This document shows positions 7,488-16,641 of a stretch of DNA of 64,000 nucleotides, one piece after another. The position numbers were made by a program, and so were the translations under genes. Source of the DNA: SZUA-22 sp963751695 (GTDB taxonomy: Bacteria; Bacteroidota; Ignavibacteria; Ignavibacteriales; Melioribacteraceae); the NCBI GenBank assembly GCA_963751695.1, contig CAVVVP010000009.1, positions 496,001-560,000 on the forward strand. Direction: 5' to 3'. How positions within the stretch are numbered: the first letter of the stretch is position 1; every line of letters starts with the position of its first letter. A model generated the notes under the pieces. That model worked only from the letters and a program-made list of their open reading frames with translations, did no database searches and was not told the DNA's origin.

Positions 7488-9875
7488 ATGATCACATCAA
7501 AAAAGCTAATATTTCTTATATTTTTGTTAATAAGCTCACCCTTATTCGGGCAAACAACTTGGTATGTTTCAAGTTCAGGTGGAAGTAATTCGAATAGTGG
7601 AAGAACTGAAAGTGCACCGTTTAAGACTATTTCACATATAGGAGTTGGAGGTAGTGCAAATATTCAAGAAGGAGATATAATTTTATTTAAAAGAGGTGAT
7701 ATATTTCCGGTTGATAGATATAAACCACAAGCGGATAATATTTTTCACGGAGCATATGGCAGTGGAGCAAAGCCAATTTGGGATGGTGAAGAAACTTCAA
7801 GATACTTAGTTTATATTCCTTCCCAAAATGAGGGGAGTTCGGATATTGATGGATTCACATTTAGTAATATTAGGTTTATTGATTGTGAGCATAATGGTGG
7901 AATAGGTTCAGAAACTGACTACGAGACAAACTTAATTTATATGGAATATTGTGACGATGTGTTATTTGATGGTTGTGAGTTTGATGGTAACTATAATGCA
8001 TATTCTTTGGTTTATTCAGGCTGGGGAGATAATATTACGTTCACTCATTGTCATTTTGAAGAATCAGGTGTCCAGCACGGGGTTTACCTCAAAAATAAAT
8101 CTGATTACATATCAATAATGTATTGTACATTTGAGGATATTGGCGATCCTTTAAGTGATAGCGGGCCAGCTCCGATTAAATTTAATACTGGTGATGTTCC
8201 TAGTGGAACAACAGCATACCAGCCAGTGGTTATGTATAATACATTTACAGATTGCAGAATTGTAATTCAAGATGCTAATTCCGAGGAGCTGTTATGTGCC
8301 TATAATACAGCATATACGAGCTTAAAATCGGCACCAGGCCAAACTTCTGTATATTGGACAAGAATTAGAGGGGATAAAGGGTATTCAACTACTCCAATAG
8401 GCCAACAGATATTTAATAATACAATGGTTTTTGATATGGCAGGTAGTAGTCTTAGTCCTTGTTTTATCTATTTAGAGCCGGGTGGTATTGGTGGATCAAA
8501 TGACGGTGATGGAGCGGTTATAAAAAACAATATAGTCTATTTTGTTGGTGGAAGTGGAAAGGAGTATGCATTTTGGCGCAGAGATAACAATACAGCTTCT
8601 ATTACAATGGATAATAATTTATATTATAATACGAGTGGTAATGTTGAATGGTTTGACCAAGAGGCGGGTTGGAATTATACGAGTTTAAATTCTTACCAAT
8701 CAGGACAAAACAAAGAGCCAAACAGTATTCAGGATAATCCCGATTTTACAAATGTTACTGGAGGAACAGATTTAACTTTATCGAGCTCAAGTCCTGCTAT
8801 TGATCAGGGAGCAAATTTTACAGACCATAAAGGAAACCCAATTGATACAGATTTGGCGGGTAACAGAGTTCCCTATAACTCCAATATTGATTTAGGTGCA
8901 TATGAGTTTGTGCAAACCGGTTCTGCACCAAATGCAAACTTTAATGTTAGTAAATCCAATCCAGCGCCAAATGAGATTGTTACATTCTCCGATGGAAGTA
9001 CAAATAGTCCAACAGAATGGGAATGGTCATTTTCACCTAATGATATAGAATTTGAAGAAGGTACATCTTCAGCCTCTAAAAATCCTAAAGTTTCATTTAA
9101 ATCTGGTTCAACATATTCTTGTACTTTAAAAGTTAGCAATAGTTTTGGGACTGATGAAATCGTGAAACCTAACTTAATAAATGTTGTAATTGATAATCCA
9201 GATCCAGGTATCTTACTTAATGTCAAGGTTATTCTTTCTGGTTGTTATAACTCTGACACCCAAATTATGCATACATTGTTGAACTCAAATGGATTTATTC
9301 CAAGTCAGCAACCCTACAATGATTCACTATGGAATTATGATGGAAATGAAATTGCAAGTGAATTAAACGATGATGTTGTTGATTGGATTTTAATTGAATT
9401 GAGAAAAAAACTGGCACCTTCCTCAAGGATTGCAATTAAAGCTGTTCTATTAAATAGTGATGGATCTGTATCAGAAACGAATGGAAATTCTGTTATTTCA
9501 TTCCCAAGTGTAGTTCCGGATGATTACTATATTCTTATTCATCACAGAAACCATTTAAGTGTAATGAGCGCTTTTAAACAATCTTTGACAAATAATTCAA
9601 TTTTATATGATTTTACAAGTTCTCAAGTAAACGCATATGGTAGTGGTACACTTAGCGATTTGGGTGATGGAAAATATGGATTATTTTCAGGAGATGGAAA
9701 TGCGAATGGTTTGGTTTCAGAGGAGGATATTCAAAATTTTTGGATACCTCAGTTTCTAAACAGTATTGATGGATATCAACAAGGCGATTTTGATCTAGAT
9801 GGTTCGGTAACCGCATCCGATAACAATGTTTTTTGGCTACCTAACATTAATAAAAGCATCCCGTTTCAAAAATAG
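7488..9875 (+). CDS. Secreted parallel beta-helix protein with PKD-like and dockerin-like domains
   Basis: The 795-residue protein has a signal peptide (KKLIFLIFLLISSPLFGQ, cut after about residue 22). Residues about 25-475 show short repeating units (FSNIRFIDCEHNG, VLFDGCEFDGNYN, ITFTHCHFEESG) typical of a right-handed beta-helix, the fold of many polysaccharide lyases and epimerases. Next is a PKD-like domain (NANFNVSKSNPAPNEIVTFSDGS). The last 60 residues carry two calcium-loop motifs (GDGNANGLVSEEDI and DFDLDGSVTASD) like a dockerin pair. No NPFNP-type sorting domain is present, unlike other large exported proteins in the window. Position inside the glycan cluster suggests it modifies or binds the exported polymer. 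Confidence 0.75.
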   Translation: MITSKKLIFLIFLLISSPLFGQTTWYVSSSGGSNSNSGRTESAPFKTISHIGVGGSANIQEGDIILFKRGDIFPVDRYKPQADNIFHGAYGSGAKPIWDGEETSRYLVYIPSQNEGSSDIDGFTFSNIRFIDCEHNGGIGSETDYETNLIYMEYCDDVLFDGCEFDGNYNAYSLVYSGWGDNITFTHCHFEESGVQHGVYLKNKSDYISIMYCTFEDIGDPLSDSGPAPIKFNTGDVPSGTTAYQPVVMYNTFTDCRIVIQDANSEELLCAYNTAYTSLKSAPGQTSVYWTRIRGDKGYSTTPIGQQIFNNTMVFDMAGSSLSPCFIYLEPGGIGGSNDGDGAVIKNNIVYFVGGSGKEYAFWRRDNNTASITMDNNLYYNTSGNVEWFDQEAGWNYTSLNSYQSGQNKEPNSIQDNPDFTNVTGGTDLTLSSSSPAIDQGANFTDHKGNPIDTDLAGNRVPYNSNIDLGAYEFVQTGSAPNANFNVSKSNPAPNEIVTFSDGSTNSPTEWEWSFSPNDIEFEEGTSSASKNPKVSFKSGSTYSCTLKVSNSFGTDEIVKPNLINVVIDNPDPGILLNVKVILSGCYNSDTQIMHTLLNSNGFIPSQQPYNDSLWNYDGNEIASELNDDVVDWILIELRKKLAPSSRIAIKAVLLNSDGSVSETNGNSVISFPSVVPDDYYILIHHRNHLSVMSAFKQSLTNNSILYDFTSSQVNAYGSGTLSDLGDGKYGLFSGDGNANGLVSEEDIQNFWIPQFLNSIDGYQQGDFDLDGSVTASDNNVFWLPNINKSIPFQK

Positions 9876-10006
9876 AATCATACCACTTCATTTATTAGTA
9901 ACCAATTGTATTCTTTATTATAGTTACAATTACTAGTTGATCTTCTCCTTTATTTTTTGAGATCTAATAAATTTTACTCACCATAAACAAACTTTAACCC
10001 TTAAAA

Positions 10007-10927
10007 ATGATATTTGAAAACGCAATCATTCTGAATGATAAGTTAACTAAATTAATCAATTCAACTTTTACAAGTTTATTAGAATTATATCCGCTTGAAG
10101 AGTATGTTAAAGCATTTGACGAATATGATTCACTTGCTCACTATACTTTTGTTAGCGTAAAGGTTTCTGATATTTGTTCAAAAATTGAAAGTCGATTTGG
10201 AAAAGAAGCTTTAGATTTTTATCACAAACTTTTATTGTCAACTTTAATAATTAAAATAGAAAATGATTCTAATTTTATAAAATTACCCAATGAGGTGAAA
10301 GAATTATTCATTATCAATTTTAAAAGAATAATTCATAAAATAGAAATACATAAAGAGTATACTGGGAAATTTTCGAATAAAGATGATAAGTTCAATAAAG
10401 ATCTAAGTTTATGTAGATTACAGACAATTCCGTTAGGAGCAAATAAAGTTGCTCCGGGCTCATTATCAAAAGGCATTCTATTCAAATCAGGAGTAGGTCA
10501 ATTTTTAAAAGGAATTAAAGTAATTTTAAAATTTGGAGGAATAAAGCCAATATATCATTTCCATATGGATTCCCGGGATAGAGATTTACTTAAAGAATTT
10601 AATCCTGAAGGATGGAAGAAATTCTATTTCCGGTTGGCGAAGTTGCTTGAAGTTAATAAAAACATTAAGGGAGTTAGTGGTAGCGCTTGGTTTTTCGATC
10701 CAGTTATTAGCAAAATTAGTCCTGAGTTAGGTTACCTAAGAGAAATTGCTTTAAACTGTGGAGCAGAAATATTTTTTGCCGGGGCAACAGAAGGGACTAT
10801 TAAAAACGCAATTTTTATGTCATTAAATCGAAAAAAACTTTATGAAATGGGTGAATATCATCCAGTTAACTATATTATTCTAATTCCTCGCAAAAGGTTG
10901 ATCAGTTGGGCAAAAAATCAATTCTAA
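10007..10927 (+). CDS. Uncharacterised protein in the polysaccharide cluster
   Basis: The 306-residue protein has no signal peptide or membrane segment that I can see. The N-terminal half is helical and Lys/Glu-rich. The C-terminal half has conserved-looking blocks: PIYHFHMDSRDRDLLKEFN, IKGVSGSAWFFDPVISKISPELGYLRE and GAEIFFAGATEGT. I do not recognise the family. It is flanked by the secreted beta-helix gene and the Wzi-like gene on the same strand, which suggests a part in polymer synthesis or export. The start at 10007 follows a 131-base gap without a clear ribosome-binding site. Confidence 0.6.
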   Translation: MIFENAIILNDKLTKLINSTFTSLLELYPLEEYVKAFDEYDSLAHYTFVSVKVSDICSKIESRFGKEALDFYHKLLLSTLIIKIENDSNFIKLPNEVKELFIINFKRIIHKIEIHKEYTGKFSNKDDKFNKDLSLCRLQTIPLGANKVAPGSLSKGILFKSGVGQFLKGIKVILKFGGIKPIYHFHMDSRDRDLLKEFNPEGWKKFYFRLAKLLEVNKNIKGVSGSAWFFDPVISKISPELGYLREIALNCGAEIFFAGATEGTIKNAIFMSLNRKKLYEMGEYHPVNYIILIPRKRLISWAKNQF

Positions 10928-10945
10928 TTATCAAAATTACTTAAT

Positions 10946-11200
10946 TTGAATAATTCTAAATATATACTATTATTACTTTCATGCTTTATCTTTCTGAATA
11001 GCTCAAAACTTATATCTCAAGTTGTGTACGTACCCATTAATGATAAAGTCTATAACTATTTAGATAGAATTAATATCAGAGGAATTATTCAACTTAATTC
11101 AGAAAAGAAACCATTTTCGAGAATTTATATTTCTAGTAAGTTAATTGAAATTAGGAAAAGGGATTCTGATCTAAATAGAGTTGAGATTCTGATCTTTTAA
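10946..11200 (+). CDS. Wzi-like outer-membrane protein, N-terminal part (frame broken)
   Basis: The reading frame opens with TTG at 10946 (no ATG is available) and gives a signal peptide, KYILLLLSCFIFLNSSKLISQ, followed by VVYVPINDKVYNYLDRINIRG, the typical start of capsule-assembly Wzi-type proteins. It then stops at 11200 after 84 residues. The rest of the protein continues in another frame from about 11185. One missing base near 11184 (gag-att for gag-gat) joins the two as NRVEDSDLLKWYESEF, which fits the family pattern of a short acidic helix here. Confidence 0.7.
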   Translation: MNNSKYILLLLSCFIFLNSSKLISQVVYVPINDKVYNYLDRINIRGIIQLNSEKKPFSRIYISSKLIEIRKRDSDLNRVEILIF

Positions 11201-12633
11201 AATGGTATGAATCAGAATTTGAATTCGAAATAGAACACATACAAAGACAAAAGGGAGAGCTAAATAAGGATGACTTAAAAATTAGTAAGTCTGAACAAAC
11301 GATAGAAACTAGGTGGCGACTTATAGATTACGGTGATTCTTTATTCTCATTCAAACTATCACCAATCATTGGTGGTAATATCGTTGTAAGAAAGAGTGAG
11401 TCGAACTATTCAGGATGGATTGGTCTTAGAACTTGGATAACGGGTTCAGACTGGTTCGGCGGAATGTTAGATATGAGAAATGTTGGAGAGTTCGGAGATT
11501 TTGTGGACAAAGATAGAACCTTAACCCCAAAACGTGGTTTTGATGTAGGGACACCCCACGATAACGGAGTTGAGTGGAGTGATGTTCGAACTCAGCTTAA
11601 TTTAAACTGGGATTGGGGCTCGGTATCACTAAAGAAAGATTATGATGAATGGGGAAATAGTTATTTCGGAAATTTAATAGTATCTGATAAAGCTCCTTCT
11701 TATCCTCATTTAGCTTTTGAATTAAAACCTGTTAAATGGTTTCGCTTTTATTATAAATTTGGTTGGATCCATTCTGGGGTAATTGATTCTGCGAGAAGTA
11801 TAATAGTGAATCCAGGGGAAGAATTTGAAGTTGCTCATCAAAGATTTGTAAAAAAATATTTTGTTGCTAACATGTTAACATTTTCTCCATTTAATTGGGG
11901 AGATATTTCTCTTGGAAATTCATTTATCTATGCTGGTGATTTCAGGGCAGAAATGATGATTCCATTCAACTTTTATAAATATATGGATAGAAACACCGGT
12001 AAAAAGGAATTTGAAGATGGAAACGGGGCTTTCTTCTTAGACCTTGTTGCAAGAATTCCTAAGAAGTTTAAATTTTATTCAACCCTCTTTTTTGATGTTG
12101 ATAGTAAAGAAGGAAGTCTAGGATCATTTTTGGATAAGGCGTGGTATGCATTTACGGTTGGAGGAAGGAAGGTCGATCTATTCTTTGATAACCTGGATCT
12201 GACCTTAGAGTACTCAAGAGTAAATCCTTGGGTTTACGAACATAAGTATAGAAGTCTTGGCGATTATAAGCATATAGACTATAGCTTGGGTCACTGGATT
12301 GGGCAAAATGCAGATCAATTAAAAATACAGTTAAATTATCAACCTATCCGAGGACTCCAATTTACATTTTGGGGTGAATATATTCGTAAAGGAGGGGAAG
12401 AGGATATATCATATGCCTACCTTGGTGAAGAAGAATTACAATTTTTATACTCTCCAGTAAGAAAGGATAAATACATTGGATTAAAAGTAAGTTACGAATT
12501 GATTCATGAACTCTTTTTTGAAGGATCATTTACAATTTCGAGTATCAGGGATGACGATGAAAATCGAACTCCTGATTACTTAATTGGTAAATATGAGAGT
12601 ATTAGTCTTTCTGCTTTTTATGGAATTCCCTAA
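11185..12633 (+). CDS. Wzi-like outer-membrane protein, barrel part
   Basis: The frame is open from 11185 and encodes about 482 residues from DSDLLKWYESEF onward; its first ATG is at 11464. It contains GWIGLRTWITGSDWFGGML, then LKKDYDEWGNSYFGNLIVSDKAPSYPHLAFEL, which resembles the conserved K-D-x-N-x-W-G...G...S-x-x-AP motif of the Wzi family, followed by alternating beta strands ending in an aromatic residue (SISAFYGIP). Wzi-type proteins are outer-membrane beta barrels that hold exported capsule or exopolysaccharide at the cell surface. With the 84-residue N-terminal piece the protein would be about 560 residues. Function is likely intact only if the frame break is a sequencing error or is suppressed. 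Confidence 0.75.
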   Translation, partial: DSDLLKWYESEFEFEIEHIQRQKGELNKDDLKISKSEQTIETRWRLIDYGDSLFSFKLSPIIGGNIVVRKSESNYSGWIGLRTWITGSDWFGGMLDMRNVGEFGDFVDKDRTLTPKRGFDVGTPHDNGVEWSDVRTQLNLNWDWGSVSLKKDYDEWGNSYFGNLIVSDKAPSYPHLAFELKPVKWFRFYYKFGWIHSGVIDSARSIIVNPGEEFEVAHQRFVKKYFVANMLTFSPFNWGDISLGNSFIYAGDFRAEMMIPFNFYKYMDRNTGKKEFEDGNGAFFLDLVARIPKKFKFYSTLFFDVDSKEGSLGSFLDKAWYAFTVGGRKVDLFFDNLDLTLEYSRVNPWVYEHKYRSLGDYKHIDYSLGHWIGQNADQLKIQLNYQPIRGLQFTFWGEYIRKGGEEDISYAYLGEEELQFLYSPVRKDKYIGLKVSYELIHELFFEGSFTISSIRDDDENRTPDYLIGKYESISLSAFYGIP

Positions 12634-12979
12634 TTGATTAATAATAATTTATTAACATTTTAATGATGAATTTTTATTAGATTTGAAATCTAAATTCAAA
12701 CGTTTATAACCTAATTAAAATCGCATCTTGTAAAAATTTTTAATGAAAAGTTAAAATATTTAACTTTTTTAATATTATGGCCTTCAAAATCTCAAAATAT
12801 TGCGTTTATTTTTTGGTATCAAAATTGTGTGATTATTAACCCAGCCAAAAAAGCTTTATTTTAATTAGAAATTTCCTTATAATATATATCGGGAAAATAT
12901 CAGAGATTAGCTGATTAAAATTATGCTGAATTATTTGAAAAAGAAATTTAATTTTAATTAGAAACTGAAAGAATATTAA
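12634..12979 (+). other. 346-base AT-rich intergenic region
   Basis: I find no gene here. Runs of A and T dominate. A weak sigma-54-like match (GG, ten bases, GT) is at 12815-12828, 150 bases before the next start, which is farther than the other candidates. No hairpin followed by a T-run was seen after the Wzi-like gene. Confidence 0.4.
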
Positions 12980-13840
12980 ATGACAACTATCGCCGAAAAA
13001 ATACCCTATGAAGTTTCGTCTCGTACTAATAATTGGGGAGAAGAAATTGAGACCACCTCTACGATTAATAAAAACCAACTTACGAAAGATTTAGTTAAGT
13101 TTATTTCTAATTACATTACTTTGGATAATCATAATTCAAAAGTTATCGAATCGAATCACTTATCTGATTTAAATACATTTTATAAAAATGGAATCGAGTC
13201 GATAATAAACCTTAGTAGATTAAATGATGTTCGTTATATTCATCAATTTTTGACAGAAATGAATTCAAAATTATCAATTGGTGGTTATTACATAGGATGC
13301 GTTAAAACTAATGAAGAAAGAAGATTAGACATAAATGAAAAATTACCCAAACTCTTATACTATCCTACTTTCTTTACACAGTTTGTATTTATGAGATGTT
13401 TTCCAAAATGGGTATTGACTAAGAAATCATTTTTTGTTCTTACTAATGGAAAAAACAGATATCTATCAATTTCAGAAACACTTGGAAGACTTGCTTCTTG
13501 CGGATTCGAAACCATTGAGCATCAAAGTATAGATGATAAAACCTATTTTATAACAAGAAAAGTTAGCGAACCATTAATAAGCACAAATCCATCCTATGGT
13601 CCTCTATTAAAGCTAAATAGATTCGGTAAAAATGAAAAACCATTCAGAATATTTAAATTTAGAACTATGCATCCATATTCTGAGTTTTTGCAAAGTTATA
13701 TTTATAAAAGAAATAATCTGCAAAAAGGAGGTAAATTTAAAGATGATTTTCGGATTCCTCTCTGGGGTAAAATTCTCAGGAAATATTGGATAGACGAAGT
13801 TCCCATGTTTTTAAATCTTTTAAAGGAGATATTAAATTAG
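12980..13840 (+). CDS. Initiating sugar transferase with N-terminal methyltransferase-like domain, 5' part
   Basis: The 286-residue frame has an N-terminal half (about 70-195) that looks like a worn class I methyltransferase fold (LSRLNDVRYIHQFLTEMNSKLSIGGYYIGCV, ISETLGRLASCGFETI). From residue 210 it is the bacterial sugar transferase domain: LNRFGKNEKPFRIFKFRTMHP, DDFRIPLWGKILRKYWIDEVPMFLNLLK. This domain moves a sugar phosphate from a UDP-sugar to undecaprenyl phosphate and so starts the repeat unit. The usual multi-helix membrane domain of WbaP is absent. The frame stops inside the conserved LLKGD...VGVRPL motif; the missing part is in the -1 frame, see 13786-14088. Confidence 0.8.
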   Translation: MTTIAEKIPYEVSSRTNNWGEEIETTSTINKNQLTKDLVKFISNYITLDNHNSKVIESNHLSDLNTFYKNGIESIINLSRLNDVRYIHQFLTEMNSKLSIGGYYIGCVKTNEERRLDINEKLPKLLYYPTFFTQFVFMRCFPKWVLTKKSFFVLTNGKNRYLSISETLGRLASCGFETIEHQSIDDKTYFITRKVSEPLISTNPSYGPLLKLNRFGKNEKPFRIFKFRTMHPYSEFLQSYIYKRNNLQKGGKFKDDFRIPLWGKILRKYWIDEVPMFLNLLKEILN

Positions 13841-14088
13841 TTGGGGTTAGACCTCTCAGTGCTCATTACTTAAGTTTGTATAGAGATGATTTAAGAAAAT
13901 TAAGATACGATCACAAACCAGGATTGATACCACCATTTTATGCTGATTTACCTGAAACTATTGAAGAAATAATGGATTCTGAAGAGAGATACTTAAAAGC
14001 GTATGATAAGAATCCATATAAAACAGACATAGTTTATTTCTTTAGGATTTTTAAAAATATTTTCTTTAATAACGCAAGAAGTAATTGA
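13786..14088 (+). CDS. Initiating sugar transferase, 3' part in the -1 frame
   Basis: From about 13826 this frame encodes KGDIKLVGVRPLSAHYLSLY and then KPGLIPPFYADLPET, the conserved C-terminal part of the sugar transferase domain (usual form KGDMSLVGPRP). The bases upstream of 13826 in this frame are not real coding. Joining at the TTA-AAG codons at 13821-13826 gives an uninterrupted family match of about 370 residues. A single missing A in the AAA run, or ribosomal -1 slippage on T-TTA-AAG, would both do it. Confidence 0.75.
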   Translation: MDRRSSHVFKSFKGDIKLVGVRPLSAHYLSLYRDDLRKLRYDHKPGLIPPFYADLPETIEEIMDSEERYLKAYDKNPYKTDIVYFFRIFKNIFFNNARSN

Positions 14089-14177
14089 GTATTAATTCAG
14101 TTCAAATAAAAATTCTGTAATTATTTAAAATTCTCCTCACTGTTTGACATTCAATTATTTTGATTGTAGTTATCAAA

Positions 14178-14193
14178 TGGCACAGTAATTGAA
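14178..14193 (+). promoter_or_regulatory. Candidate sigma-54 promoter
   Basis: The site reads TGGCAC, five bases, TTGAA. The -24 element is a perfect consensus and the -12 element has GA in place of GC. It ends 36 bases before the start codon at 14230 of the Wzc-like kinase gene, in the 141-base gap after the sugar transferase gene. Confidence 0.45.
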
Positions 14194-14229
14194 CAAAAAA
14201 TACCAAAACTTAACCTGGAATCTTAATTT

Positions 14230-14619
14230 ATGGATATTAAAAAGCAAAATTTGATAGAATATGAAACTAAATCAATAAAGGACTATATAAACATAATAAG
14301 AACTCATCTTTTAAAAGTAGTACTTATTTCTTTGTTAATTCTTGCTCTATCAATAGTATACGCTGTTACAGCCAAAAATGTATATCGAGCAGTAACTGTA
14401 TTGAAAATCACCCCACCGGAAGGTAGTATACTTGATCCTATGGCACAATTTGGAGAAATTGGAGATAGAGCTGCTGATAGATTTATATCAAATGAAATTG
14501 AAACAATGAAAAATGTCACAATTCGAGAGCAAGTGGCTCAAAAAATCGTTGAAGCTTCGCAAGTTATTGATGATGTTAGTAAACTGGCTATTTTTGTGCA
14601 AGAAGATGAGTATGTTTGA
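14230..14619 (+). CDS. Wzc-like tyrosine autokinase, N-terminal part (frame broken)
   Basis: This 129-residue piece has the first membrane helix of a Wzz/Wzc chain-length protein (about residues 33-50, VVLISLLILALSIVYAV), followed by YRAVTVLKITPPEGSILDPM and TMKNVTIREQVAQKIVEA, the start of the periplasmic Wzz domain. It stops in the middle of that domain at TGA 14617-14619. The continuation starts at once in another frame, so a single missing T in the GTTT run near 14615 is the simplest explanation; stop-start coupling (TGATG) could also allow the second part to be made separately. Confidence 0.75.
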   Translation: MDIKKQNLIEYETKSIKDYINIIRTHLLKVVLISLLILALSIVYAVTAKNVYRAVTVLKITPPEGSILDPMAQFGEIGDRAADRFISNEIETMKNVTIREQVAQKIVEASQVIDDVSKLAIFVQEDEYV

Positions 14620-16478
14620 TGATAGTCAAAACTCAATATGTACCTCCTAAAGCGATTACTAAGTATTTAGAAGCTGGTGTTGAGATAATTCAGAAAGAAG
14701 GTCTTGATTTTATAGAAATTAGTGCCTTATCTCCTTCCCCATATGAAGCTGCACTTATAGTAAATACATATGCTAACGTATACGGTAATTTCAATCTTCT
14801 TGATAACAGAAAGCAAGTTTCGGCTGTAAAAGACTTTCTTAAAATACAGAAAGACGAAAAGTATAATGAATTATTGGAAGTTGAAGACCAGTATAAAGAA
14901 TATCAAATGAAAGGCAAGGCACTTGTATTAGATGAGCAAGCAACCTCATTAATTGGCTCTATTGCAGGATTAGAGTCCCAAAAGAATACTTTAGCAATTG
15001 AAATGTCAATTTCTAAAAAAGCGCTTGATCAATATACAACTGAACTTGAGAAAAGAGATTTATCAGTATCAAAATATCTTGAGTCTAAAGCAGGTGAACC
15101 ATATCTTGAATTATTGCAACAGCAAATTGCCCAACTAGAGGCAAGTCGAGATCTTGCCATGGCAAGTGGATCAGCTCAAAATAATAATGCTGCAGTAATT
15201 GAAAAGTATAATAATGATTTGGCAAATCTAAAGGAAAAACTTCAAGTCCGAACCGATGAATACAGAGCCTCAATATTGACAGCAAGTCCAGAGGAAATAA
15301 GAGGTTTATCTCAACAAATATTTGAGGAGGATGTAAAGTATAAATCTCTAGCTGCCTCTTATGACCAGATTGAGAATCAACTTAAAACATACGAAAAGAG
15401 ATTTGATAATCTTCCAAAAGCTACTGTGGGACTAGCCCGTTTAGAAAGAGCACGTTTATCAGCTGAGCAACTTTATGTTCGACTTGAAGAAAAATACCAA
15501 GAAGCACTTTTAAATGAACAAGCAACTACCGGTAACGTTTTAGTATTAAGTTATGCACGAGAACCAGAAAAACCAGCGAAGCCCAATCGTAAAATAATTA
15601 TTTTTATGGGACTTATTCTTGGATTAATTGGTGGAATTGGGTATGCTGTTGTTATGACGTACTTTGATAAAACAGTTAAATCACCAGAGGATGTTGAAGA
15701 ACTTAATATTGACTTGTTAGGATGGATACCTCAAATAGAAGATTTTGGAACAAATGGAAAATTCTCAGAGTTTTTTGTAGCTAATCATTCAAATACAATT
15801 TCAACTGATTCATTTAAATTTCTAAGAACAACCCTCAGTTATTCCAAAGAAGAAGGAGTTGCTAAATCCTTATTAATAACTTCTTCAGCACCTTCTGAAG
15901 GTAAATCTGTCATATCAAGTAATCTTGCCGGAAGTTACGCAATTGCTAAAAAGAAAACACTTTTAATTGATTGTGATCTTAGAAAACCTCGTGTTCATAC
16001 AATATTTAATAAAAAGCGGGTTCCAGGATTAGTAGATTATCTTTATGGAAAGGCAACATATGAAGATATTATTTCTTTAACAGAAGTAAAAGGACTCAGT
16101 ATTATTCCAGTTGGTACAATCCCTCAAAACCCTACAGAGTTTTTAGATTCTTCTGGAATGAAATCATTTCTAAATAGAGTTAAACAAGAATTTGAAGTAG
16201 TGATCATTGATTCGCCACCTCTTACAACATTAGCAGATGCTATTATCCTTTCAAGATTGGTTGACGAAACAATTCTAGTTGCGTCTTCGGGTGTAACCGA
16301 TAATGAATTACTTAAAAAATCTGTTGACCAGCTTAAGAGAGTAGAGGGCTCAACATTTAAAGGAGTTCTTCTAAACAAATTCAATCTCAAAAAGAATTAT
16401 GGTTCATATTACTACAAGTATGCAAACCACTATGCAAGGGATGCTGAACCTAAAAGAGGGAAAAGACAGAAAATGTAA
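14619..16478 (+). CDS. Wzc-like bacterial tyrosine autokinase, main part
   Basis: The 619-residue product contains the rest of the periplasmic domain with a long coiled coil (about 60-260), a GNVR-type segment ending AREPEKPAKPNRK, a second membrane helix (IIIFMGLILGLIGGIGYAVV), and the cytoplasmic BY-kinase: Walker A SSAPSEGKSVISSNLA, Walker A' KTLLIDCDLRKPR and Walker B VVIIDSPP. The C-terminus is a tyrosine cluster (NYGSYYYKYANHYAR), the autophosphorylation tail. Such kinases control polymerisation and export of exopolysaccharide by cycling between phosphorylated and free states. I use ATG 14619, which overlaps the upstream stop. Together with the N-terminal piece the length (about 748) is normal for the family. 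Confidence 0.85.
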   Translation: MIVKTQYVPPKAITKYLEAGVEIIQKEGLDFIEISALSPSPYEAALIVNTYANVYGNFNLLDNRKQVSAVKDFLKIQKDEKYNELLEVEDQYKEYQMKGKALVLDEQATSLIGSIAGLESQKNTLAIEMSISKKALDQYTTELEKRDLSVSKYLESKAGEPYLELLQQQIAQLEASRDLAMASGSAQNNNAAVIEKYNNDLANLKEKLQVRTDEYRASILTASPEEIRGLSQQIFEEDVKYKSLAASYDQIENQLKTYEKRFDNLPKATVGLARLERARLSAEQLYVRLEEKYQEALLNEQATTGNVLVLSYAREPEKPAKPNRKIIIFMGLILGLIGGIGYAVVMTYFDKTVKSPEDVEELNIDLLGWIPQIEDFGTNGKFSEFFVANHSNTISTDSFKFLRTTLSYSKEEGVAKSLLITSSAPSEGKSVISSNLAGSYAIAKKKTLLIDCDLRKPRVHTIFNKKRVPGLVDYLYGKATYEDIISLTEVKGLSIIPVGTIPQNPTEFLDSSGMKSFLNRVKQEFEVVIIDSPPLTTLADAIILSRLVDETILVASSGVTDNELLKKSVDQLKRVEGSTFKGVLLNKFNLKKNYGSYYYKYANHYARDAEPKRGKRQKM

Positions 16479-16641
16479 GCTAAAGTTTTCATTGAATAAT
16501 TTCTAGGTTAGCTCTCGTTCGTGTGATTTGAGGAATAGTATATCAGATACCTTTCATATTTAATCAAAAAAATCAATTAGATGTTATTTAATTCAATTGA
16601 ATTTGCCATATTTTTACCAATAGTATTTATATTTTATTGGT

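Noticed and set aside
11162..11195. An 11-base direct repeat (GATTCTGATCT at 11162-11172 and 11185-11195) that could drive phase-variable loss of 23 bases in the Wzi-like gene.
   Set aside because: Loss of 23 bases would restore the frame, but adding one G before 11185 also does so and gives a better family-like sequence (NRVEDSDLLKWYESEF). With other one-base breaks in the window, the simpler cause is preferred.
12815..12828. A fifth sigma-54-like site before the sugar transferase gene.
   Set aside because: GG and GT at the right spacing, but no GC, and 150 bases from the start codon, unlike the 34-45 bases of the others.
14616..14621. Wzc-like gene as two naturally separate proteins coupled by TGATG.
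   Set aside because: The cut would fall inside the periplasmic domain rather than between domain boundaries, so a frame error is more likely than a designed split.
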